NCBI GenBank assembly: GCA_038204185.1
Contig: JBBRDE010000001.1
Coordinates: 1-64,000 of the forward strand
Direction of reading: 5' to 3'
From: Salmonirosea sp038204185
Lineage (GTDB): Bacteria; Bacteroidota; Bacteroidia; Cytophagales; Spirosomataceae
Length of the DNA: 64,000 nt
Shown: positions 35,318-44,808 of the stretch, one piece after another
How positions within the stretch are numbered: the stretch's first letter is position 1
How the letters are laid out: each line of letters begins with the position of its first letter
The notes under the pieces: model-generated
The model's input: the letters and a program-made list of their open reading frames with translations, nothing else
What the model was told of the DNA's origin: nothing
Databases searched by the model: none
Translations under genes and position numbers: made by a program

Positions 35318-35564
35318 AAATACAAGTAAAGGATAAATCCCGTAAGGCCGGGATAAGCGGAAGACTTTCACGGAAAAGGGTTTTTGAATCCCAAAAATAC
35401 TCACCGGAACCAAAGTCTTATGCTTTTCCTGCCTGGTTCCCCTCCTTTTATAAACCTAATAGACTCTTATTCAATCCATTAAAATAAACTAAAAGCCCAC
35501 CTTATCCCCAGTTGCATTAGCCCAATCCCACCCAAATTGATACGCTGCGGCGTGAATTTTAAAT

Positions 35565-35594
35565 TTGAAAATCCCCCCCTCAGCCGTAACTTGC
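35565..35594 (+). promoter_or_regulatory. Promoter of dnaX with almost no leader
   Basis: TTG (35565-35567), 19 nt, TAACTTGC (35587-35594); the ATG of dnaX follows only 4 nt later at 35599. With usual spacing the start site would fall at or next to the ATG, giving a leaderless or near-leaderless mRNA. The -7 octamer is identical to that before the LpxH-like gene. Confidence 0.5.
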
Positions 35595-35598
35595 GGGC

Positions 35599-37350
35599 AT
35601 GGATCATTTCGTTGTATCAGCCCGCAAGTACCGGCCCGTCACCTTCGATTCGGTGGTGGGGCAGTCGCACATTACCACCACGCTCAAGAACGCCATCCGC
35701 ACCAACCACCTGGCGCAGGCGTTCCTGTTTTGTGGACCACGTGGTGTGGGCAAAACGACCTGCGCACGTATCCTGGCCAAGACCATCAACTGCCAGAATC
35801 TTAGCGACTACATCGAGCCCTGTGGCGAATGCGAATCCTGCGTCAGCTTTCAGAACAATGCTTCGTTCAACATTCACGAACTTGATGCGGCCTCCAACAA
35901 CTCGGTGGACGATATTCGGAATCTGATCGATCAGGTAAGGTACCCCCCACAGACGGGTAAGTACAAAATTTATATCATCGACGAGGTACACATGCTGTCT
36001 CCGGCGGCATTCAACGCGTTTCTGAAAACGCTGGAAGAACCGCCGAGCTACGCGATTTTCATCCTGGCAACAACGGAAAAACATAAGATTTTACCGACAA
36101 TTCTATCACGGTGTCAGATTTTTGATTTTAATCGGATTCGCACCAACGACATTGCGGATCACCTGGCCCACATTGCCGGGAAAGAAGGTATCATAGCCGA
36201 TCGCGAGGCGCTGGAACTAATCGGTCAAAAGGCCGACGGCGGCCTGCGTGATGCCCTTTCCATGTTCGACCTGAACGTGACTTTCTCGCCTACTAATGAA
36301 CTGACATACGCCGATGTGCTGGAAAACCTGCATATTCTGGATTATGATTATTACTTCAAAATCACCGATGCGCTGCTGAAAGGCAGCATCGCGGAGTCGT
36401 TGCTACTATTTGACGAAATCGTCCGCAAGGGCTTCGATGGGCATTTGTTCGTAGTAGGTTTGCTGGAACACTTCCGGAATTTGATGGTGTGTAAGGACCC
36501 CATCACCATATCGCTGCTGGAAGTGACGGAAGCCGCCCGCGCCAAGTACCTCGACCAATCCCGCCGGGCCAACCTGAGTTTCCTCCTCTCGGCGATGAGC
36601 GTGGGTAGCCAATGCGATATTCATTACAAAACCTCCAAAAACCAGCGTTTGCACGTGGAGCTATGTCTGATGAAAATGGCTAAGCTTCCCGACTTGCTGG
36701 CATTAGAAGCTATTCCACCCAATAACGGACAGGCGCCCGAGGCCGAAAAAAAAAAAGCTGAGCTACCCGTTGCCCTGACGACGGAATCGGAACCACCTGC
36801 GTACGGAGTTAAAATTGCTGCTCCGGCGGCACCCGAAGTTTCTCCCCCTCCCGCCGCGCCCAGCCGCCTGCGCAGCACGTCACATATTACTTCTACAGTG
36901 GCAACGGCTGTCCCTACACAGGCTACACATGACGTAAGCCCGTCCAAATCCTCAATGGCCGAGCCGACCATTGTACTGGACAAGCTACCCCTGACGCTGG
37001 ACAATGCTGTGCATTTCTGGCAAGAGTTTGCGAAAAAACGACGTATAGAGCGCAATTCTGCCACGGAGGAAGTTACCCTCAACCGGGATTTTTTACTGGA
37101 AAATCAGACGATTAAGATTGCGCTTGACAATGACTTACAGAAAGAAACATTAACTGCCCTACGCAGTGAATTGATCTGGTATTTGCGAGAAAGGATCGAC
37201 GCCCCTACCCTGTCGCTGGATTTTCGGGTGGCCCCCCAGGAAGTGAAGCGGAGACCTTATACTGCGCAGGAAAAATTCGCATTTCTGGCCGAACGGAACC
37301 CCCATTTACAGGAACTCAAAGAGGCTCTGGGGCTGGATACGGAATTTTAA
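35599..37350 (+). CDS. dnaX: DNA polymerase III subunit gamma/tau
   Basis: 583-residue clamp-loader ATPase. Walker A is GPRGVGKTTCAR (around 46-57), the zinc-binding cysteines are in the C-x(n)-CGECESC segment (about 65-80), Walker B is IIDEVHMLS, and sensor 1 is ILATTEKHKI. Domain III extends to about residue 370. A Pro/Ala/Thr-rich linker (about 380-450) is followed by a C-terminal alpha/beta part unlike E. coli tau. No A-rich slippery site for a short gamma form stands out, although an AAAAAAAAAA run occurs near 36748. Confidence 0.95.
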   Translation: MDHFVVSARKYRPVTFDSVVGQSHITTTLKNAIRTNHLAQAFLFCGPRGVGKTTCARILAKTINCQNLSDYIEPCGECESCVSFQNNASFNIHELDAASNNSVDDIRNLIDQVRYPPQTGKYKIYIIDEVHMLSPAAFNAFLKTLEEPPSYAIFILATTEKHKILPTILSRCQIFDFNRIRTNDIADHLAHIAGKEGIIADREALELIGQKADGGLRDALSMFDLNVTFSPTNELTYADVLENLHILDYDYYFKITDALLKGSIAESLLLFDEIVRKGFDGHLFVVGLLEHFRNLMVCKDPITISLLEVTEAARAKYLDQSRRANLSFLLSAMSVGSQCDIHYKTSKNQRLHVELCLMKMAKLPDLLALEAIPPNNGQAPEAEKKKAELPVALTTESEPPAYGVKIAAPAAPEVSPPPAAPSRLRSTSHITSTVATAVPTQATHDVSPSKSSMAEPTIVLDKLPLTLDNAVHFWQEFAKKRRIERNSATEEVTLNRDFLLENQTIKIALDNDLQKETLTALRSELIWYLRERIDAPTLSLDFRVAPQEVKRRPYTAQEKFAFLAERNPHLQELKEALGLDTEF

Positions 37351-37384
37351 TTCAGGGGACAGTTGACAATGGAGAGTGTGTTTG

Positions 37385-38020
37385 TTAAACTTCGTTCCTT
37401 TCCTTAGCTTCCTTTCCTTTTTCTAAAAAGTACCGGTGGAGTTTCAGTATTTGCGGAATTAAAGCATTTTCCTGATCATTCTCAACCACAAAATCCGCCA
37501 ATTTTAGGCGTTCTTCATCTGCAATTTGACGGGCTATGATCGCGCGGATTTCGGCTTCGGAGCGGTGCGGGTCACGGAGTTTGGTCCGTTCTACCCGCAG
37601 ATCCAACGGAGCATCGACCACAATGACATAATCCAGCGAATTTTTATCACCCGCTTTATTCATTAAGGCTGCTTCACGAATCACGTAAGGCTGGTGCGCC
37701 TGCTTTTGAAGCCAACGCTCGCTATCGGCAAAAACCTTTGGATGAATGATCTGATTGAGCTGTTGCAAAAGTACAGGTTCAGAAAATACGCGCGAGGCCA
37801 CGTATTTGCGGTTGTAGGTACCTCCGCTCGTGTAAGAATCCGGGCCGAGCATTGCAAGTACCTCCTGGCGAATGGCCGGGTCGTGATCCGAGAGCCAGTT
37901 GGCGCGTTGATCAGCGGCATAAACCGGAACGCTCAGGCACTCGAATATCTGACATACTACGCTCTTACCTGCGCCAATTCCGCCCGTGACGCCTACCTGT
38001 ATGGGAAGTGAACGTACCAT
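37385..38020 (-). CDS. coaE: Dephospho-CoA kinase
   Basis: 211 residues. The P-loop GVTGGIGAGKS is at residues 9-19, the CoA-binding block is VYAADQRANWL, and HPKVFADSERW and the LID segment RTKLRDPHRSEAEI follow. It phosphorylates dephospho-CoA in the last step of CoA synthesis. It is the last gene of the nusB-ytxH-DUF1573-yajC-ybbR-coaE series, 6 nt after ybbR, and converges on dnaX. Confidence 0.93.
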   Translation of the reverse strand: MVRSLPIQVGVTGGIGAGKSVVCQIFECLSVPVYAADQRANWLSDHDPAIRQEVLAMLGPDSYTSGGTYNRKYVASRVFSEPVLLQQLNQIIHPKVFADSERWLQKQAHQPYVIREAALMNKAGDKNSLDYVIVVDAPLDLRVERTKLRDPHRSEAEIRAIIARQIADEERLKLADFVVENDQENALIPQILKLHRYFLEKGKEAKERNEV

Positions 38021-38026
38021 ACTCCC

Positions 38027-38725
38027 CTACTGAACTGTGGGGATAGGCCTGAGCAGCCGGGCTACCTCGAAGCTCACGAAAACCGACGAATGACTGGCTT
38101 CCACCAAACGCAGGTTCGGGAGACCCAATGGCACTATTTCGTCGTAGTTGTTTTGAATCTTTCGGGTAGGAACGTGAAGGTGAATAGTATCAGGGTACTG
38201 GCTGAGTAGTGAAGCGGGCCCTTCTATGGAAATTAGGGAGGGAGAGAGATTGATCAAACTGGAAATAACGAATCCTGGTCGTAAATCAATTGCCAGGCTA
38301 TCGATCCGAACGGGTATGATCCGGGTAATTTTTCGCTCAAAGCCCAGTTCGAAGGTATCCGATACCACATAATTTACTTTTACATCAGGAAAGCGCTCGG
38401 CGATTTGGGCCGTGAGGGAAGTTGAATTGATGGTATTGGCGCGCAAGGGATTGGCAATCGAGTACTCCACGGGACGTTCGGCGAAAGTCAGCCACGATTT
38501 GCGAAGCAAATTCCAGCCATCACCCGATACGTTGACCGAAACGGTACTTGGCAGCGGATGCACAGGTACATACAGACTTTCGTTGTAATTGAAGTGAATG
38601 GGATAATCCAACCGCAGGGAATAGTTATCCTGATTCAGAGCCGTCATCAGCCAGAAAAAGGAAGCTGCCAGTAAGCAACCTGCATACGCTTTAATTTTGC
38701 TTTTTCGGGAAGAATTCGTACTCAC
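38027..38725 (-). CDS. YbbR-like domain protein
   Basis: 232 residues: a basic N-terminus and one membrane helix (about 12-26: YAGCLLAASFFWLMTAL), then extracytoplasmic YbbR-like beta domains (NYSLRLDYPIHFNYN, VSVNVSGDGWNLLRKSW, ISSLINLSPSLISIEGP). In Firmicutes YbbR (CdaR) regulates the CdaA cyclase; in Bacteroidota the role is unproven. It lies tightly upstream of coaE. Confidence 0.82.
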   Translation of the reverse strand: MSTNSSRKSKIKAYAGCLLAASFFWLMTALNQDNYSLRLDYPIHFNYNESLYVPVHPLPSTVSVNVSGDGWNLLRKSWLTFAERPVEYSIANPLRANTINSTSLTAQIAERFPDVKVNYVVSDTFELGFERKITRIIPVRIDSLAIDLRPGFVISSLINLSPSLISIEGPASLLSQYPDTIHLHVPTRKIQNNYDEIVPLGLPNLRLVEASHSSVFVSFEVARLLRPIPTVQ

Positions 38726-38757
38726 CTTTAATTTTAAATTATAGAATGATAGAATTG

Positions 38758-38816
38758 GTGAATGATAGAATGAAAAAATAGAGCCTATTCTATCATTCTA
38801 ACATTCTATCATTCAC
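38758..38816. repeat. 15-bp inverted repeat between yajC and ybbR
   Basis: GTGAATGATAGAATG (38758-38772) and its exact reverse complement (38802-38816) flank 29 nt that contain further copies of the words AGAATGA and TCTATCATTC. It interrupts the nusB-coaE operon and ends 2 nt before the yajC stop codon region. Confidence 0.8.
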
Positions 38817-38818
38817 AA

Positions 38819-39118
38819 TTATTTGACAGTTCGGCTGACGGCTGATTTGTCGAAGGTGAGTTTTACGCCTTTGTCCAAATCCAGCGTTACCGTGGTTTCA
38901 TCTACCAGGTACACTTTTCCATGCATACCGCCTATGGTAACTACTTCATCACCCTTCTTGATGCCCGCAAGCAGTTCTTTCTGCTCCTTGGCTTTCTTTT
39001 GTTGGGGACGGATCATAAAAAAATAGAAAACCCCGATAATGCCGACCCACATGACAACCTGATAAATCATGGCTTGAGAACCGCCGGCTGCAGCCTGGGC
39101 AAGAATGGATAGTAACAT
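38819..39118 (-). CDS. yajC: Preprotein translocase accessory subunit YajC
   Basis: 99 residues: one membrane helix (about 17-38: MIYQVVMWVGIIGVFYFFMIRP), the hallmark FMIRPQQKKAKEQKE, then a small cytoplasmic beta domain (GDEVVTIGGMHGKVYLVDETTVTLDLD). YajC associates with SecDF at the translocon. It belongs to the conserved Bacteroidota series from nusB to coaE. Confidence 0.93.
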   Translation of the reverse strand: MLLSILAQAAAGGSQAMIYQVVMWVGIIGVFYFFMIRPQQKKAKEQKELLAGIKKGDEVVTIGGMHGKVYLVDETTVTLDLDKGVKLTFDKSAVSRTVK

Positions 39119-39223
39119 GTTTTAAGTTGTGAGTTTTAAGTTGAAAATTGAAAATTAGGAGGGCTAGCTTGTGCAAGGCAACGAACCCTGGAAGTTGGAA
39201 AAATCAAATGGTAATTTTCAGCA

Positions 39224-39673
39224 TTAATTACTCAGAGTATCCGTCGCCTCGGCTACGATGCCCTGCAGGCGCAGTTCCGAGTAGGCGGGTTCTGTATTGG
39301 CGTACACCGTAATCGTTTTTACCTGTTGCCCGGGCTTACCCTTGCTGTTGAAGCGAACCTTGATCGCCGATTCTGTATTTGGGGCAATGGGTTCACGCGG
39401 CCATTCGGGAATCGTACAGCCGCACGAAGCCGTAACGTTATTGATGATCAGGGGAAATTGCCCACCGTTCTTGAACCGAAAGGCATGTTCTACAATATCA
39501 CCCTCCTTGATTTCACCAAATTGGTAGACCGTACTGTCCAGCATCGCCATCACCGGAATTTTCTCCTGCAATTCGCTCGTACTGCTTTTCTTATTTTTAT
39601 CATCACAGGCGTACAACAACAGGGTCCCCAGAGCCATCAGCAGCATCAGGGTTTTTACAGGCATATTTTTCAT
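39224..39673 (-). CDS. DUF1573 lipoprotein
   Basis: 149 residues. A lipobox (LLYAC, Cys23) follows the hydrophobic signal, so this is a probable lipoprotein. The DUF1573 Ig-like domain contains FGEIKEGDIVEHAFRFKN, TASCGCTIPEWP and VRFNSKGKPGQQ. These proteins are common in Bacteroidota, often in this exact gene series, but their function is unknown. Confidence 0.88.
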   Translation of the reverse strand: MKNMPVKTLMLLMALGTLLLYACDDKNKKSSTSELQEKIPVMAMLDSTVYQFGEIKEGDIVEHAFRFKNGGQFPLIINNVTASCGCTIPEWPREPIAPNTESAIKVRFNSKGKPGQQVKTITVYANTEPAYSELRLQGIVAEATDTLSN

Positions 39674-39705
39674 AATGGACGCTATTAACTAACTACCAGG
39701 GTACC

Positions 39706-40008
39706 TCAGTTACTTTGACTCTTTATTTGGGCCATCAGCCGATCTACATCTTCCAGCAGCCTTTCGGCTTTCTCACGGGCGTCGTTCACTACTTTCTCAC
39801 CTTCAGCTTTGGCCATGCTTTCGGGAAAATTCTTGCCTTCCATCAAATCTACAATCAGTTTTTCCAGTTGCTCGCGGTATTTCGAGAGCCGGAAAGTCAG
39901 GCGGTCGCGGGTGATTTCTCCTTTTTGGGGCGCATACAGGACTCCCAGAAAAAGGCCAGAAGCACATCCGGTCAAAAAGGCTAACAGCGCATTAGTTGTT
40001 TTGCTCAT
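39706..40008 (-). CDS. YtxH domain protein
   Basis: 100 residues: an N-terminal glycine-rich membrane helix (about 5-25: ALLAFLTGCASGLFLGVLYAP) followed by a charged amphipathic helical tail. YtxH proteins are small membrane-anchored proteins linked to stress in Firmicutes; here the role is unknown. It lies between nusB (37-nt gap) and the DUF1573 gene. Confidence 0.82.
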   Translation of the reverse strand: MSKTTNALLAFLTGCASGLFLGVLYAPQKGEITRDRLTFRLSKYREQLEKLIVDLMEGKNFPESMAKAEGEKVVNDAREKAERLLEDVDRLMAQIKSQSN

Positions 40009-40045
40009 GACTTAATAGATTCTATAATTGGAGTGGTACTTGGGA

Positions 40046-41221
40046 TTATTTGTTATCGATCAGTCCCCGGCCACTTTTTCGAATAACACCCTCCCGTGTG
40101 AGTTTTTCGGTCAGTCGATCCAGGTTCCCATTCACAAATTTACCACTTTTAAGGGTACTATACCGCTTCGCGATTTCAATAAATTCATTTATCGTCACTT
40201 TTACGGGTATCGAAGGAAAATGGATCAACTCGGCCAGCGCGGCTTTCATGATGATCATGTCCAGCAGGGCGATGCGTTCAGGATCCCAATTTTTGAGTTG
40301 TTCGCTGAGGTATCCTTCGTACTGGGCATCGTTTTCGATGGCTTTTTTAAACAACTCTTCAACAAAAAAACGATCTTCATCCCAATCGTCAGTCAATTCC
40401 GAAAGTTGTATTTTTCCGATATCTGCCGACTTTATGGTTTTGATGGCCATACTGCGGATAATCTCGAAATGCTCTTCCCAGTACATATCCTGCTGCTCGA
40501 AGTATTCGACCGGAATTTCGTGCTTCAATACAATATTGCGCAATACGTGCTGCACCATCGCCTGGTCTTCCACTACCGTATGTTCTTTTTTACGACAGTA
40601 TGCAATATACTCAGGATCAACCCGTAACGCTTCCCGGTAGGTTTTGCGTACCACCGCCATATCGTTCGACCAGGAAATGCCTTTACGAATTACGTCGATC
40701 TCAAATGGCTCGTGTGCTTTCAGCATGAGCACCACGGCATTGCTATCAAATCCCGACTGCGTAGGAAACACGGCATCGGCGTCATCGGGCACCGCGCGGA
40801 ATACGCGCTCTCGATCCAACTGAGCCTGATGCGCCAATTCAAGCAGGAGTGACAAGACCCGCAAAAAATCGTCATAAATGCCTTCGGTTTCATTCAAAAC
40901 CCGGTTTAGGATGGCGTTACGGTCTTTTTGATTCTGTTTTTTATAGGTATCGTAGGCTTGCCGGGCTGTTTGGAGCGCCTCGGCGGGTATATCTTCATCA
41001 GAATTTAACTCCCCCTTTTTGATCAGATCGTCGAGGCTCAGCAGGGCTAGCCGCTTCAACCCTTCTAACCGCTCATGATTCTGGGGGAGCATGGAATTGA
41101 GGTCGGGGAGGTAGGTCTCGGCTATTTCGTCATTGGCCAGCAGTCGATTGGCCTCGGCGGCAATTTTGCTGGCGTAGAGGGCCTGTACAGTCTTGGAACG
41201 TAATAATCGTCGGTTCAGCAT
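40046..41221 (-). CDS. nusB: Transcription antitermination factor NusB, long Bacteroidota form
   Basis: 391 residues, much longer than the 140-residue E. coli protein. The C-terminal third is the NusB fold (DDRFFVEELFKKAIEN, then RIALLDMIIMKAALAELIHFP and VTINEFIEIAKRYSTLKSGKFVNG). The N-terminal extension begins MLNRRLLRSKTVQALYA and repeats a NusB-like helical segment. It takes part in rRNA antitermination with NusE. The ATG at 41221 is preferred over an upstream in-frame Met. It leads the six-gene operon ending in coaE. Confidence 0.9.
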   Translation of the reverse strand: MLNRRLLRSKTVQALYASKIAAEANRLLANDEIAETYLPDLNSMLPQNHERLEGLKRLALLSLDDLIKKGELNSDEDIPAEALQTARQAYDTYKKQNQKDRNAILNRVLNETEGIYDDFLRVLSLLLELAHQAQLDRERVFRAVPDDADAVFPTQSGFDSNAVVLMLKAHEPFEIDVIRKGISWSNDMAVVRKTYREALRVDPEYIAYCRKKEHTVVEDQAMVQHVLRNIVLKHEIPVEYFEQQDMYWEEHFEIIRSMAIKTIKSADIGKIQLSELTDDWDEDRFFVEELFKKAIENDAQYEGYLSEQLKNWDPERIALLDMIIMKAALAELIHFPSIPVKVTINEFIEIAKRYSTLKSGKFVNGNLDRLTEKLTREGVIRKSGRGLIDNK

Positions 41222-41327
41222 ATCGGAGTTGATGAGTCTGTGAGTAATGAGACTATGAGTTTTTCGCGGCGGCTTTCGCAACTTATCGACTCATAAACCC
41301 ATTAACTTCTGGACTCTTTTTCGGCTG

Positions 41328-41335
41328 CAAAATTA
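41328..41335 (-). promoter_or_regulatory. Predicted -7 element of the nusB operon
   Basis: On the minus strand TAATTTTG followed by C matches the Bacteroidota -7 consensus exactly. The -33 region is T-rich (TTT 21 nt upstream) rather than a clean TTG. The leader would be about 100 nt and contains repeated gag/tgag words with a short AGTCT/AGACT palindrome. Confidence 0.4.
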
Positions 41336-41415
41336 GATTTTTTTGTTAACAATCGGAAAGAAACCCCCGAATGAGTCGGGATTTCCTGCAACGTTTTGCC
41401 CTACCTTCGTGTTAG

Positions 41416-43242
41416 GTGTCAAGCACAGTCCTACGTTTCTCCAATTCAACCCTTCACGTGAAAGCACTCGCGTACCTCAACAAATATTTGATTAAGTATA
41501 AGTGGTACCTTATCCTGGGTACCCTTTTCACGATCATATCCAATCTTTTTGGTATTATCCCCGCGCAGCTGGTCCGGTACGCGCTGGATTTGGTGGGTGA
41601 AACGCTTGATATATACTACCTATTCGATGGATCGGCCATTCAGGCCGATATGTACGATGTCTTTACCAACACCATTTTACTCTATGGGCTGTTGATTCTG
41701 GCGATGGCTTTGCTGAAAGGTTTTTTCCTGTTTTTGGTACGTCAAACCATCATAGTAATGTCGCGGCACATCGAGTACGATCTCAAAAACGACGTGTACG
41801 AACACTATCAGACGCTGCCTATGAGTTTTTACCGGCAACATAACACCGGTGATTTGATGGCCCGGATTTCGGAGGACGTGAGCAAGGTACGGATGTACGT
41901 TGGTCCCGCGCTCATGTATGGTATCAACCTAATCGTGCTGTTCATTCTGGTCATATCGTACATGGTGTCGGTCAACGCGAAGCTGACTTTTTACGTACTG
42001 CTGCCTTTGCCGCTGCTTTCGGTCAGTATCTACGTCGTCAATAGTATGATCATTCGCCGTTCGGAGGAAATTCAGCGGCAATTATCCACCATGTCTACCT
42101 ACGTGCAGGAAGCATTTTCGGGTATTAGGGTTATAAAAGCCTTCGTACAGGAAAAATATTCCTTCCTGAATTTTCAAAAAGAAACAGAAGATTTTAAAGA
42201 GAAATCCCTGAATCTGACCAAAATAGATGCGCTCTTTTTCCCACTCATTATGCTATTGGTGGGATTGAGTAATGTGCTGGTCATCTATGTTGGCGGCCAG
42301 GAAATAATCAACGGCAACCTCACGCCGGGCAATATCACGGAGTTCATTCTCTACGTAAATATGCTCACCTGGCCCGTGATGGCCCTAGGCTGGACGACGA
42401 GCCAAATTCAGCGGGCAGCGGCTTCACAGGTGCGGATCAACGAGTATCTGGAACAAAAAACAACCATTACGTCAGAGAAAAAACTAAAACCCGTCATTGA
42501 GGGGGGCTTGCGTTTCGACAACGTAGGATTTCTGTATCCTGATTCGGGAATTCGGGCCATCCAGCAGTTTAATCTCAATGTAAAACCCGGTGAAAGCATT
42601 GCTATACTAGGTACCACAGGTTCGGGCAAAAGTACCCTGGCCAACCTGATTTGCCGCTTGTACGATCCCACGGAAGGTACCCTCTATCTGGACGGGATTC
42701 CGTTGAAGGAGTACGATGTGCAGTACCTCCGTAAACAAATGGGCTATGTACCACAGGATGTGTTTCTCTTTTCAGATTCGATTGCCAACAATGTACAGTT
42801 CGGTACCGATGGCCTACCTCAGGCCAAGATCGAGCAGGCTGTGAAGGATGCCGATTTACTCGCCAACATCGAAGAATTCCCTCAGGGCTTCAATACGCGG
42901 CTGGGCGAACGGGGCGTCACGCTCTCGGGCGGGCAAAAACAACGTTTGTCCATCGCCCGCGCTATTGCCCGCGACCCTAAGATTCTGATTCTGGACGATT
43001 GCCTGTCGGCGGTGGATACCAATACCGAGAATATTATCCTGAACAATCTCAAACGGATCATGCAGGATCGTACTTCGATTATTATTTCCCACCGCGTGTC
43101 CTCGGCCAAACTTGCCGACCGCATCGTGATGCTGGACGATGGGCACATTATAGAAATAGGTACCCACGAGGAGTTGATGGAAAAAGAGGGTGCTTACAAG
43201 GAACTATACGAGAAGCAGTTGGTGGTGGAAGAGGAAATTTAA
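41416..43242 (+). CDS. ABC exporter, fused permease and ATPase
   Basis: 608 residues. Six membrane helices (about 30-320) form an ABC type-1 exporter domain; the nucleotide-binding domain occupies about 360-600. Walker A is LGTTGSGKST, the Q-loop is GYVPQDVFLFS, the signature is LSGGQKQR, Walker B is ILILDDCLSAVD and the switch His is in IISHR. It functions as a dimer exporting lipids, peptides or drugs; the substrate is unknown. Both candidate starts are GTG: 41416, which lies 6 nt after a TACCTTCG element, or 41458 (MKALAYLNKY). The latter fits homologues better. Confidence 0.9.
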   Translation: MSSTVLRFSNSTLHVKALAYLNKYLIKYKWYLILGTLFTIISNLFGIIPAQLVRYALDLVGETLDIYYLFDGSAIQADMYDVFTNTILLYGLLILAMALLKGFFLFLVRQTIIVMSRHIEYDLKNDVYEHYQTLPMSFYRQHNTGDLMARISEDVSKVRMYVGPALMYGINLIVLFILVISYMVSVNAKLTFYVLLPLPLLSVSIYVVNSMIIRRSEEIQRQLSTMSTYVQEAFSGIRVIKAFVQEKYSFLNFQKETEDFKEKSLNLTKIDALFFPLIMLLVGLSNVLVIYVGGQEIINGNLTPGNITEFILYVNMLTWPVMALGWTTSQIQRAAASQVRINEYLEQKTTITSEKKLKPVIEGGLRFDNVGFLYPDSGIRAIQQFNLNVKPGESIAILGTTGSGKSTLANLICRLYDPTEGTLYLDGIPLKEYDVQYLRKQMGYVPQDVFLFSDSIANNVQFGTDGLPQAKIEQAVKDADLLANIEEFPQGFNTRLGERGVTLSGGQKQRLSIARAIARDPKILILDDCLSAVDTNTENIILNNLKRIMQDRTSIIISHRVSSAKLADRIVMLDDGHIIEIGTHEELMEKEGAYKELYEKQLVVEEEI

Positions 43243-43342
43243 AAGAAGTGATATTCCGAATTATAGATACTAGATTTACTGAGGCAGCTATTGAACTCAT
43301 TTGAATATAGTTTTCAACCTCACCATAACGACGTCCCCCCGA

Positions 43343-43388
43343 CCCTTCTCCGTATCGACGGCCCGGCTACCAGAAGAAGGGCTTTTTT
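43343..43388 (+). terminator. Probable terminator after the ABC exporter gene
   Basis: CCCTTCT (43343-43349) pairs with AGAAGGG (43375-43381), with partial GC pairing inside, followed by TTTTTT. It lies between this gene and the convergent epimerase gene. Confidence 0.55.
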
Positions 43389-43416
43389 ATTATTGGAAGT
43401 TGGTTGAGTTAGCTTC

Positions 43417-44589
43417 TTACTCAACTACTATTCTCTCCATTTCTTTCAAGAAATTTTCCTCCATATCAGCCCCGTGGCCGGAAGTATCGGGTAGGTCGAG
43501 GTGGTAGTGGTTGCGGTAGATAGCCCCGCCAATCACCGGATCGTTAGCGTGCTCAAAGGGTGAATCCAGATCGTAGAATACAATGTTGGTCCGGGCCGAG
43601 GCCAGGTGCGCGTTGGCCGTGATGCCCAACCTACTCTCCGACATGCAGCCGATCATACAGGGTACCCCTGCCGCCTCCGCAATGGCGTTGATTTTGAGCG
43701 CAGTATGGATACCCCCGCTTTTGGAAAGCTTGATGTTAAAATAATCCACTGCCTGCTGCCGAACCAGTTGCAGCGCGTCGATGTGCGTAAACAAAGATTC
43801 ATCGGCACAAATGGGAATGGGCGAGTTGGCCCGCACCCGCGCCAGATTCTCAAAATCCCAGTGCTTCACGGGTTGCTCGCAGTACTGCACGTCGTATTTT
43901 TCTATGGATTTAAGAACCTTAATGGCAGACACGTAATCCCAACCCTGATTGGCATCCACGCGCAGTGGCAGGCCCTCCCCAATGGCGTCGCGGATGGCCT
44001 GGATTCGGAGTATATCGTCTTCAGGTACCTTGCCGAGCTTTACTTTAATCGCTTCCACCCCCCGGCCTTTGATGGCGAGGGCGTCTTCGGCCATCGCTTC
44101 GGGAGTACCTATATAAATCGTTTCATCAGTGGTAATTGTCTTTTTGCCGCCGCCCAGAAACTGGTAAAGGGGCATTCCGGCGTATTTGGCAGCGGCATCG
44201 TACAGCGCCATATCGAACGTACTTTTGCAGGTATAGTTACGAGTCAGGTACTGATCCAGAATGCGGAGATTGCCCTCGATATCCTGCACGTACTTTCCGA
44301 TGAGCAGGCGCGCAAAATCGCGGGCCGTTGCCAGGCAGGAATCCTGGGTTTCGCCCACGATCATCCAGAATGGCGCGCCTTCGCCCAGGCCGTAGGTACC
44401 GTCGTCGGTGATGATTTTCACCAGCATGTTCCGTGCCTCCGTGATGGTACCGATGGCGATGGTGACGGGTGCTTTCAGCGGAATGTTGAGACGATAAATT
44501 TCTATACGGATAATTTTTCCTTTCACTGCTTCGGGAGGTTTCGTGGCTAAAAGGCGCAATGGCTGCGTTGCGCTTTTGTATCGCTTCAA
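43417..44589 (-). CDS. Dipeptide epimerase (enolase superfamily)
   Basis: 390-residue enolase-superfamily enzyme of the muconate-lactonising/dipeptide-epimerase group. The acid/base lysines lie in IKVKLG and NIKLSKSGG, and the metal ligands in RVDANQGW (Asp), YCEQP (Glu) and CADES (Asp). The two-lysine arrangement with the CMSES block fits L-Ala-D/L-Glu epimerases, which recycle murein peptides, but related members act on other dipeptides. The N-terminal 25 residues are outside the family; Met at the start may be upstream of the true one. Confidence 0.85.
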   Translation of the reverse strand: MKRYKSATQPLRLLATKPPEAVKGKIIRIEIYRLNIPLKAPVTIAIGTITEARNMLVKIITDDGTYGLGEGAPFWMIVGETQDSCLATARDFARLLIGKYVQDIEGNLRILDQYLTRNYTCKSTFDMALYDAAAKYAGMPLYQFLGGGKKTITTDETIYIGTPEAMAEDALAIKGRGVEAIKVKLGKVPEDDILRIQAIRDAIGEGLPLRVDANQGWDYVSAIKVLKSIEKYDVQYCEQPVKHWDFENLARVRANSPIPICADESLFTHIDALQLVRQQAVDYFNIKLSKSGGIHTALKINAIAEAAGVPCMIGCMSESRLGITANAHLASARTNIVFYDLDSPFEHANDPVIGGAIYRNHYHLDLPDTSGHGADMEENFLKEMERIVVE

Positions 44590-44808
44590 GTTTAATTAAA
44601 GTAGAAAGTACTTCCCGGATTCGGCATCCAGGAGTATCGACAAAACTACACGAGAATTATTACTTTGCCATCGTTCATCCTTGTCTCATTAAGGGGTAGG
44701 TCGACCGAAAATGCGGGCAAAAAACCACATAAGAATATGATTCCGGGAGGAAGTACCTTATTTTTGGGGTCTAGCTATGAAAACACATGGCCTATCAACT
44801 ACTGAACG

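Noticed and set aside
36740..36765. Programmed frameshift in dnaX at the A-run
   Set aside because: The run could allow slippage, but no downstream stem or supporting motif is clear, and the full-length frame is open. Not claimed without data.
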